From assembly GCA_934667845.1 (NCBI GenBank), contig CAKUMQ010000071.1, positions 1-12,144 on the forward strand: a stretch of 12,144 bases of DNA, read 5' to 3'. Numbering within the stretch: position 1 is the first letter of the stretch; every line of letters begins with the position of its first letter. A program made the position numbers and the translations under genes. The notes beneath the pieces were generated by a model, which was not told where the DNA came from, ran no database searches, and worked only from the letters and a program-made list of their open reading frames with translations. Below, piece by piece: positions 7,016 through 12,144 of the stretch. This stretch comes from an uncultured Eubacteriales bacterium (GTDB lineage: Bacteria; Bacillota; Clostridia; Oscillospirales; Acutalibacteraceae).

Positions 7016-7597
7016 ATGTCGGATGTCGATAGAATGATCGAAGAAGCCAAAAGCATGGATGAATATCTTCGTGAAGACGAGGAAAAATATTCAAATCTGA
7101 CAACGGAGGAGCTGAGAAAGCTCCCGGATGAAGAGCTGATAATGGCTCTCGTCACACGAACAGCGGATGCGCTGAATGCGCTGATCGACCCCGAGCCGGA
7201 GGAGGAGCAGGATTATGAGGCCGCTCTGAAAACGGCGCTGGATCTGCTCAACGAGCACCAGAAGCTGTTTTACGCCGTTACCGAGCTGGAAAGCGAGGTC
7301 AACAACGGCGGGCTGTGCCAGTTCTTTGACAATTGCAGCCGGGTCGTCGCGCCGCTGGTCAGCGGGTATATGGATATCATCGGCGCCGCAGAGCACAAAA
7401 AGCTCTATGACGACTTTCTTACCAAACACGCCATCGACCCCGCAAACCTGCCTGACTTTGATGAAGAAGCCGAAAAAGACGGAATGGATATTGACGAAAA
7501 ATACGCATTTGAAGAATACGACGATGCGTTCTATGAGATGGAGCCGCTGGAGACCTATCTGCTTGCCTACGCCAAGGCACACCTGGACAGCTTCTGA
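7016..7597 (+). CDS. DUF4375 (DMP19-like) very acidic protein
   Basis: This 193-residue soluble protein carries the DUF4375 core: helical segments around LNEHQKLFYAVTELESEVNNGG (residues ~78-99), then QFFDNCS (102-108). EVNNGGxxQFF is the hallmark of this family. The best known relative is the neisserial DNA-mimic protein DMP19, in which surface acidic residues imitate DNA. Here roughly a quarter of the residues are Asp or Glu against about 16 Lys or Arg, with acidic clusters at 15-42, 58-67 and 147-182, so a DNA-mimic or basic-partner-binding role is possible but only inferred. The start at 7016 has a modest Shine-Dalgarno (GCAGGGA). It has its own promoter and terminator, so it is an independent unit between the tRNA operon and the oppositely transcribed pilus operon. 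Confidence 0.8.
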   Translation: MSDVDRMIEEAKSMDEYLREDEEKYSNLTTEELRKLPDEELIMALVTRTADALNALIDPEPEEEQDYEAALKTALDLLNEHQKLFYAVTELESEVNNGGLCQFFDNCSRVVAPLVSGYMDIIGAAEHKKLYDDFLTKHAIDPANLPDFDEEAEKDGMDIDEKYAFEEYDDAFYEMEPLETYLLAYAKAHLDSF

Positions 7598-7599
7598 AA

Positions 7600-7640
7600 A
7601 AAACGAGGTCGGATCCCTTTTCGGGAACCGACCTCGTTTT
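7600..7640. terminator. Bidirectional terminator between the DUF4375 gene and the pilus operon
   Basis: A 13-bp stem AAAACGAGGTCGG (7600-7612) pairs perfectly with CCGACCTCGTTTT (7628-7640), and an inner TCCC/GGGA stem adds stability. The minus strand ends in seven T residues and the plus strand in four, so both converging transcripts can stop here; the pilus operon has the stronger signal. Confidence 0.88.
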
Positions 7641-7683
7641 CATTATACCTGATCAAACAGACTGCTCCGCTGCTTTTTTCGCC

Positions 7684-8262
7684 TTACACGGTGCTGCAGC
7701 GGATGATCAAAAATGCATGCCCTTTTTTCACAAACAGAGTCAGCGGGTAATCAGAATCCGCCGACGTTTCGGTTCCGGCATGGTCTGAATGGCTGATCTT
7801 ACTGACGGAATAGCGAAACACTTTGCCTGTCATATCGGTAAACCGCACTTCCTCGCCCGCATCCAGCTGATCGGCAAAATCGAAAATGCCGCGCTCATAT
7901 TTCCCGCCGATCACCAGTGTGCCGTCATAAAGACTTCCGGAAGACCTCGCCGGTATACATTCCGAGCCCGACCCGCTCCACCGGGCGTTCACCGGCAGCT
8001 TTATCTGTCTGTCGGGCAGCTCCAAAAGCCCGATAAAATCTGTGCCGCCGATTTCGGCAACAGGCATGGTATTGTCGGCACGCTTTTCGATCACACCTGC
8101 CGAGCGGTCAGGCAGGATCTTTTCCATCTTTTCAACGATCGCCGGAATAGCCGCCGTATTCTGTGCTTTTCGGATCTGCTGTACGATAAAAAACGCCGCA
8201 GAGACAGCGATCAGCACAATGCCCAGCGAAAGAACGGCAGCCGAAAGCCTCTTATTTCTCAC
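7684..8262 (-). CDS. Membrane-anchored sortase-fold protein lacking catalytic His and Cys (pseudo-sortase)
   Basis: This 192-residue protein has an N-terminal membrane helix (residues ~8-28) and an extracytoplasmic sortase domain. Landmarks align with small Firmicutes sortases: FIGLLELPDRQIKLPV (76-91; compare IGxLxIPxLxxxLPV), RSSGSLYDGTLVIGGKY (106-122; compare CRYSGS...NLVIAGHNY), a GxEVxFTDxxGKVFRYSV strand pair (136-153), and LTLFVKKG...FLIIRC (174-189; compare LTLFTCTxGG...RLVVRC). At the catalytic His position lies Lys121, and at the catalytic Cys position Lys179; the C-terminal Arg188 is kept. Transpeptidase activity is therefore not expected. The frame is uninterrupted and ends normally. 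The GTG start has AGGAA 8 bases upstream and overlaps the minor-pilin gene by 11 bases, so it is the coupled last cistron of the pilus operon. Role unknown; it may bind sorting signals or assist assembly. Confidence 0.8.
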   Translation of the reverse strand: MRNKRLSAAVLSLGIVLIAVSAAFFIVQQIRKAQNTAAIPAIVEKMEKILPDRSAGVIEKRADNTMPVAEIGGTDFIGLLELPDRQIKLPVNARWSGSGSECIPARSSGSLYDGTLVIGGKYERGIFDFADQLDAGEEVRFTDMTGKVFRYSVSKISHSDHAGTETSADSDYPLTLFVKKGHAFLIIRCSTV

Positions 8263-9199
8263 GGCATGTCTTCCTATGAATAAGGCAGAGGATCACCATC
8301 GCCGTGCCGGACAGACCCATCAGCAGGAAATACGGCATCATATCCGGTGTATCGCCCGTGTTCGGAGATTTTTCATCCGGCGTGTAGCTGGCGTTAATGA
8401 TCGTAAAGGTATCGCCGTTTTTCTGTATGCCGACCTTATAGCCGTTCGGCACACGCTTTTCGGTCACGCTCCATACGCTGCCGTCGTCAACGGTCTTCCA
8501 GGAATACATCCAGTCATTTTCGTGGCTTAATGTAACGGTCTGCTGCCAAACGCCGTCTCTGTTTATATCGACCTCAATACTGTCGGGACGGTTTTTGCCG
8601 TTGTCTTTCCAGATCTTGGTCACCTTGTAGTTGACATCGCCCTTCGACGGCGTGTTTTCGCTCATTTTCGGCTTGGCTGCAACGTGATAAAGCCATTCGC
8701 CGTTTTCCGCTACACCCGGAACGGCAACCATAAAGGATTCGAACACGACCGCTTTTCCCGCGTTTTCCGTGCGAACCGAACCGACAAGGTACATACCGGC
8801 GGTGAGCTCTTCAAAAGCCACGGTACCGTTTTCATCGGTCATGGCGGAGCGATCCGCCGCAATACCGTCAGCCAGAATATATGCGTTCAGCGTAACCGTC
8901 ATCTCGTCCCATTCGGTCTGGGAGCTTGTGCCCGTAACGGCGACAGGATAATCGGCGAAGCTGCCCGCCAGGGTATACTGTTTATCCGCGGTAAGATCCG
9001 CAACATGCCAAAGCCGTATATCCTGCTCCGCAAAAGCGGTATCACCGGAAGCATATGTGATCTCCAGCCGGCAGTCGGTGCGAAGCTCCGCCCGTTCGAC
9101 GGCATCCGCAGTCGAGTCGGCGCATACCGCCATTGAGGCGGACAGCAGCAGGACTGCAAAACAAAGCAGAGCGATGATCCCCTCTGTTTTTCGTTTCAT
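8252..9199 (-). CDS. CnaB-domain minor pilin with SPNTG sorting signal
   Basis: This 315-residue surface protein starts with a signal peptide (residues 1-27, cleavage probably near AVCA/DS). An N-terminal beta-rich domain (~40-178) is followed by a Cna protein B-type domain at ~190-270. That domain shows the isopeptide triad expected for the family: Lys195 (VTKIWKD), Glu247 (VTEKRVPNGY) and Asn269 (FTIINA). The C-terminal cell-wall sorting signal is SPNTG (278-282), a membrane helix (~290-308) and a basic tail RKTCREK. Serine in place of leucine is a non-classical sorting motif, similar to the (S/P)PxTG motifs used by some clostridial sortases. The ATG overlaps the class C sortase stop in ATGA, so the genes are coupled. 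The likely role is as the basal or accessory pilin that anchors the fibre to the wall; this is inferred from size, gene order and the different signal. Confidence 0.85.
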   Translation of the reverse strand: MKRKTEGIIALLCFAVLLLSASMAVCADSTADAVERAELRTDCRLEITYASGDTAFAEQDIRLWHVADLTADKQYTLAGSFADYPVAVTGTSSQTEWDEMTVTLNAYILADGIAADRSAMTDENGTVAFEELTAGMYLVGSVRTENAGKAVVFESFMVAVPGVAENGEWLYHVAAKPKMSENTPSKGDVNYKVTKIWKDNGKNRPDSIEVDINRDGVWQQTVTLSHENDWMYSWKTVDDGSVWSVTEKRVPNGYKVGIQKNGDTFTIINASYTPDEKSPNTGDTPDMMPYFLLMGLSGTAMVILCLIHRKTCREK

Positions 9200-10041
9200 A
9201 TCAGTTCTCCCTCCTCGTTGATCGGCAGTTTTTTCTTTACCGGCTTGAGAAAGACATACAGCATCAGAATGAGCAGGATCGGCAGCGCCACGATCGGCGT
9301 GACAATAACCCGGTCGATAATGAACGCTTCGGATACGACCGTTAACGCACGGCTGCTTTCCGATTCAATGCGGTGGCCGCGTACAAGCAGACGGTGGGTG
9401 TTGATACCGTACGGCGTGCAGGTGACCAGTGTGCAGTATTCCTTATCTTTATCGATCAGCAGATCGCTGACATCGTCGGGCAGCACCGTTTTTATCTGAT
9501 CGACTTCATAAGTATATGTCTTGTCCAGAACGGTAACACGAAACGTATCGCCGACACCCAGCTTATCCAGATCCGAAAACAACCGTGCGCTGGGCAGTCC
9601 CCTGTGCGCCGAAAGAACGGCATGGGTCCCTTTTCCGGCAATCGGAAGACTGCTGCCCTCGATATGTCCGCAAGCCCGGTTGAGGGCAGACGGATCGGCG
9701 CCGTGGTAGATCGGCAGCTTCACCTGTATCTTATCAATGTCAATATACCCGATGATGCCGTCTCCCGCAGCATTCAGGCAGTCCGCATAGCCCTCGACCT
9801 GCCCATACTCCGACAACGGAAAATTGAGCTTTTTCAGGGCTTCATTGTATCTCTCGGCATTCTCGTATAATGCGGTATAATCCTTCGGTGAAAGGCTTTT
9901 GACGATCATATCATAATCCACGACCGCCCTTGACTGGGTAACGGAGTTCCAATAGCTGCTGACCGACGGATACAACAAAACGGAAAGGCCGAGCAAAAAA
10001 ACGCCGAGCAGGATCAGAGTGATCACTTTGCGTCTTTTCAC
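9196..10041 (-). CDS. Class C sortase (pilin polymerase)
   Basis: This 281-residue transpeptidase joins pilin subunits by cutting LPXTG after Thr and linking it to a lysine of the next pilin. It has an N-terminal membrane helix (~6-24) and the C-terminal hydrophobic helix typical of class C (~243-265). Class C motifs are GYIDIDKIQVKLPIYHG (98-114), LSAHRGLPSARLF (143-155, catalytic His146) and TLVTCTPYGINTHRLLVRG (204-222, catalytic Cys208 and Arg217). The autoinhibitory lid motif DP[FWY] usually found before the core is not visible; the region reads NFPLSEYG (73-80). The GTG at 10041 is preferred because AAGGGGAGG lies 7 bases upstream and the protein then begins KRRK plus membrane helix; an upstream in-frame start at 10095 lacks these. 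It lies downstream of the major pilin after a 219-base gap and overlaps the minor-pilin gene by 4 bases. Confidence 0.93.
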   Translation of the reverse strand: MKRRKVITLILLGVFLLGLSVLLYPSVSSYWNSVTQSRAVVDYDMIVKSLSPKDYTALYENAERYNEALKKLNFPLSEYGQVEGYADCLNAAGDGIIGYIDIDKIQVKLPIYHGADPSALNRACGHIEGSSLPIAGKGTHAVLSAHRGLPSARLFSDLDKLGVGDTFRVTVLDKTYTYEVDQIKTVLPDDVSDLLIDKDKEYCTLVTCTPYGINTHRLLVRGHRIESESSRALTVVSEAFIIDRVIVTPIVALPILLILMLYVFLKPVKKKLPINEEGELI

Positions 10042-10048
10042 GGTTCTG

Positions 10049-10057
10049 CCTCCCCTT
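10049..10057 (-). promoter_or_regulatory. Ribosome-binding site fixing the class C sortase GTG start
   Basis: On the minus strand AAGGGGAGG lies 7 bases before GTG 10041. It excludes the longer reading of the frame, in which it would be coding. Confidence 0.75.
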
Positions 10058-10201
10058 GCGTTTCCAAAGCAAGCGCCTCCGCACCACACCGTCAATACCG
10101 GATATCGCCGTACCCGTGCAGGACAAAGCGGCAGCCCCGCCGCAAGGGCGGCTTTCCGCGCGGATCCGGATGCGTTTGCCTTGGAATATAAAATATGCCG
10201 G

Positions 10202-10235
10202 GCGGGAGGCGAAAGACAAAGTCCCCGCCTCCCGC
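10202..10235 (-). other. Strong hairpin in the pilin-sortase gap: candidate attenuator or mRNA-stability element
   Basis: A perfect 10-bp GC-rich stem (CGCCTCCCGC at 10226-10235 with GCGGGAGGCG at 10202-10211) has a 14-base loop and lies 25 bases after the major-pilin stop. On the minus strand it is followed by CCGGCATATTTTATATT, AU-rich but not a clean T-run, so it may be a leaky terminator or protect the 3' end of the pilin message. Either would raise major pilin over sortase and minor pilin. The rest of the 10042-10260 gap holds a second small hairpin (GCCGC/GCGGC), the sortase ribosome-binding site, and no clear promoter. Confidence 0.5.
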
Positions 10236-10260
10236 GGCTGTTAAAGACAACTGACCAAAA

Positions 10261-11682
10261 TCAGAAGGATTCCTTGCTCATTCTCTTGTTGGTCACCAGG
10301 AATATACCGGCAGCGATCACGGCGAGAGCGCCGACGCTGATGAAGATCACTGTTCCGATACCGCCGGTTTCGGGAAGAACGGTACCGGTCGAGTTTGCCA
10401 CCTTTGCCGTAAGGGAAAGGTTTGCGGCATCGGGAGCCAAAGCGGTCCCGGCAACAGAAGCGGTATCCTTATCGGTGATCACGATCGTGATATCCTCGGA
10501 AAGCTGGTTGTAGCCGTCCGGCGCAGCGGTCTCTTCCAGCAGATACGTTCCCGCTTCAAGCCCGGAGAAAGATGCCGAACCGTCCGCGGCAGTCGTCACC
10601 TCGGTCGCCTGTGCCTTTTCGGACACCCAGGACACTTTCGCGGTGCTTTCATCGTACCGGTAATATCTGCCGCTGTTGTTTTTCAGCACAAATTTGGCAT
10701 TTTCCAGCTTTGTGTCCTCAAAGCCCGCCTTATACTTGTCGATCACAATATTGAAGGAGTAAACATTGACCTCAACGGTGGTCGTCCTGGTTTTTGTCCC
10801 GTCCGCAGGATCGGTGCTGTGGGTGAGCTTTGCCGTGTTGGTCTCTTTGTCGCGCTCGATCGCATTCGTATTCACGGTTGCGGTATAGGTGATCACGACC
10901 GCTTTATCGACCATGTGTTGATAAGCCAACATATCCAGGTTTACCTTAAAGCCGTTTTCCGTGTCGCTGATCGTCGCCTCTGCGGTAACATCCTTACCGT
11001 CGACCGTGATCTTGACATCCTTGTTATAGGTGAGACCGGCGCTCATTGTATCGGTAACTTCATAGAGATATTCCGTATAGCCCTTGACAGAGGGAACCTT
11101 GCCGGTGACGGTATAGGTCAGGATCTGCCCGACCTCGACGGTCTTATCGGCATCGTCAACGATCTTATCGATTTCATGCACTTCGTTCTTATCTTTGATA
11201 AAAACATCCTTTGCAGTCGTGAGCTTGCAGACCGTGCCGCTTGTGCCGGCGACAAAATAGTAACCGAGCTCAAGACCAGAGGCCTTCATCGTCGTGCCGT
11301 CCGCGACAAACGCCGTGCCCGTGCCGAGAGCATCCTGATTTTCCCGCAGGAACTTCGCAAAGCTCGCGGCAGAGAATTTGGCTTCATCTACCGTGACAAT
11401 GTATTTGGTCGCGCCGTTTGCGGTGAGAATAAGTCCGTTTTCGGCAACCGCAGCATACTCCGCAACCTTTGCGTAAACAGCATCGTCCGTGTCGATGGTA
11501 TAGGAGTGGTTGTCGCCGGAATAGGTAACGTCGAAGATCTTATACGCCGTATAAGTTCTGCCCTCCTGCGGGTTGGTGATGGTGATGCTGCCGGTCTCTC
11601 CCGCAGCCAGCGCGTTAAGCCCCAGCGCAACCAGCATAATGAGGGCAAGCAGACATGCCATTATTTTTCCTGTTGTTTTCAT
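10261..11682 (-). CDS. SpaH/EbpB-type LPXTG-anchored major (backbone) pilin
   Basis: This 473-residue precursor forms the pilus shaft. The signal peptide covers residues 1-27 (ending LNALA/A). Domain 1 (~30-165) ends in VFIKDKNE, where the pilin motif YPKNE normally sits; Lys165 is the likely linkage lysine. A D2-type isopeptide-forming fimbrial domain follows (~167-305) with Lys173 (EIDKIV), Asp211 (VTDTMSAGLTY) and Asn282 (ETNTAKL) as probable bond residues. The last CnaB-like domain (~310-432) has Lys316 (IDKYK), the E-box YLLEETAAPDGY (380-391, Glu384) and Asn430 (KVANS). The sorting signal LPETG is at 436-440, then a membrane helix and the tail NKRMSKESF. The ATG at 11682 is chosen because AAAGGA lies 8 bases upstream and the signal peptide begins there; the frame is open 20 codons further upstream without support. 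The gene lies 92 bases after the partial adhesin gene and is probably co-transcribed. Confidence 0.93.
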   Translation of the reverse strand: MKTTGKIMACLLALIMLVALGLNALAAGETGSITITNPQEGRTYTAYKIFDVTYSGDNHSYTIDTDDAVYAKVAEYAAVAENGLILTANGATKYIVTVDEAKFSAASFAKFLRENQDALGTGTAFVADGTTMKASGLELGYYFVAGTSGTVCKLTTAKDVFIKDKNEVHEIDKIVDDADKTVEVGQILTYTVTGKVPSVKGYTEYLYEVTDTMSAGLTYNKDVKITVDGKDVTAEATISDTENGFKVNLDMLAYQHMVDKAVVITYTATVNTNAIERDKETNTAKLTHSTDPADGTKTRTTTVEVNVYSFNIVIDKYKAGFEDTKLENAKFVLKNNSGRYYRYDESTAKVSWVSEKAQATEVTTAADGSASFSGLEAGTYLLEETAAPDGYNQLSEDITIVITDKDTASVAGTALAPDAANLSLTAKVANSTGTVLPETGGIGTVIFISVGALAVIAAGIFLVTNKRMSKESF

Positions 11683-11774
11683 ACTACTGTTCCTTTCCGA
11701 AATGTTCTGGGTTACTGTATTCCAATATCCTTCCAACGGCACATAACTTTTACTTGGAAAAAAGGTCGGAGCCG

Positions 11775-12144
11775 TCAGCCACTCCCCCTTTCATATGCGC
11801 GTCTCAACAGATACCCCGCCGTTGCGGCGATGAGCATAAGCCCCAGACCGCCGTACAGAAAGAGCGTGATGCCGATGCCGCCGGTTTCCGGCAACACAAC
11901 ACTTGCTGTGTTGTAAACCGTAATGCCGACATCATCGGACAGGATAAAGGTATAGCGGTTGCTGTCCGAAAGGAATTGTCCGCTGGCGGAATCCTTTACG
12001 GAAACGGTATATCCGTTGACCGGCTCTTCGACAACCGTAACCGAAGAGCCTTTCTTTATTCCGGTGATCCTGGCGGTCTCATTGTGCCGCAGCAACAGGC
12101 TCTGCGTTTTTTCATTGCCGTCTGCGTCCGTATAGGAGACGGTA
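11775..12144 (-). CDS. LPETG-anchored surface protein (probable pilus tip adhesin), C-terminal part
   Basis: Only the last 122 residues are in the window; the frame stays open to the right-hand edge (first full codon at 12143), and no start belongs here. An internal TTG at 12095 is a leucine codon, not a start. The visible part is a beta-rich domain of the SpaA/Cna/FctA kind: TVSYTDADGNEKT, then RITGIKKGSSVTVVEEPVNGYTVSV (residues ~25-49), with the VVEEPVNGY segment resembling an E-box. It is followed by NTASVVLPETGG (LPETG at 84-88), a membrane helix (~92-113) and the basic tail RRAYERGSG. As the gene upstream of the major pilin and sortase it is most likely the large tip adhesin, but its binding part is outside the window. 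Confidence 0.85.
   Translation of the reverse strand, partial: TVSYTDADGNEKTQSLLLRHNETARITGIKKGSSVTVVEEPVNGYTVSVKDSASGQFLSDSNRYTFILSDDVGITVYNTASVVLPETGGIGITLFLYGGLGLMLIAATAGYLLRRAYERGSG

Noticed and set aside
7641..7675. A TATAAT hexamer on the minus strand at 7642-7647, just before the bidirectional terminator.
   Set aside because: It has no -35 partner at 16-18 bases, no TG extension, and would fire straight into a terminator; probably chance in an AT-rich spacer.
7684..7760. A frameshift explaining the missing TLxTC motif of the sortase-like gene at the AAAAAA run.
   Set aside because: The residues on both sides (LTLF before, FLIIRC after) are in the same frame and both match the sortase pattern. 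A single frameshift would not preserve both, and no shifted frame gives a Cys in context.
11757..11785. A possible terminator between the adhesin and major-pilin genes: GGAG...CTCC on the minus strand followed by seven T residues.
   Set aside because: The stem is only 4-5 bp, overlaps the stop codon region, and is separated from the T-run by four bases. Too weak to call, although partial termination is not excluded.
10819..11916. A 365-codon plus-strand open frame opposite the major pilin gene, starting MGELCRVGLF.
   Set aside because: It is the mirror image of a high-confidence pilin gene with signal peptide, isopeptide motifs and LPETG. The opposite frame has no recognisable domain.

Overview
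The window looks like chromosomal DNA from an endospore-forming Gram-positive bacterium (Bacillota). A member of the Clostridia with moderately GC-rich DNA, perhaps an Oscillospirales/Ruminococcaceae-like gut anaerobe, is most likely, but the genus cannot be fixed from the sequence alone. The main reasons are a complete spoIIA sporulation operon, a yunB sporulation gene, a DUF1846 protein typical of low-GC Gram-positives, Gram-positive ribosome-binding sites, and a sortase/pilin locus with LPXTG wall anchors.

Left part (1-4217, + strand): the C-terminal half of a family-5 peptide-type ABC transporter solute-binding protein, closed by a strong hairpin terminator; a CPA1-type cation/proton antiporter carrying two C-terminal RCK_C (TrkA-C) domains; then the tightly overlapping spoIIAA-spoIIAB-spoIIAC (sigF) operon, which sets forespore-specific transcription by partner switching. 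A 14-bp perfect hairpin closes that operon.

Middle (4231-7640): a minus-strand DUF1846 protein with a consensus sigma-A promoter; a divergent sporulation gene, yunB; a two-gene tRNA operon (Asp-GTC, Thr-GGT) with a consensus promoter and terminator; and a very acidic DUF4375 (DMP19-like) protein with its own extended -10 promoter.

Right part (7684-12144, all minus strand): a sortase-assembled pilus operon. In transcription order it holds the C-terminus of a large LPETG-anchored surface protein (cut by the window edge), a SpaH/EbpB-type major pilin with LPETG, a class C pilin polymerase sortase, a CnaB-domain minor pilin with an SPNTG sorting signal, and a small membrane-anchored sortase-fold protein. 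The last three genes overlap and are probably translationally coupled. The final protein is the most unusual item: it keeps the fold landmarks of a sortase, but its catalytic His and Cys positions are both lysine. It looks like a pseudo-sortase encoded as the last cistron of a pilus operon. A bidirectional terminator separates this operon from the DUF4375 gene.

There is no gene-free stretch longer than 300 bases. I found no CRISPR array, insertion sequence, transposase, attachment site or replication origin.
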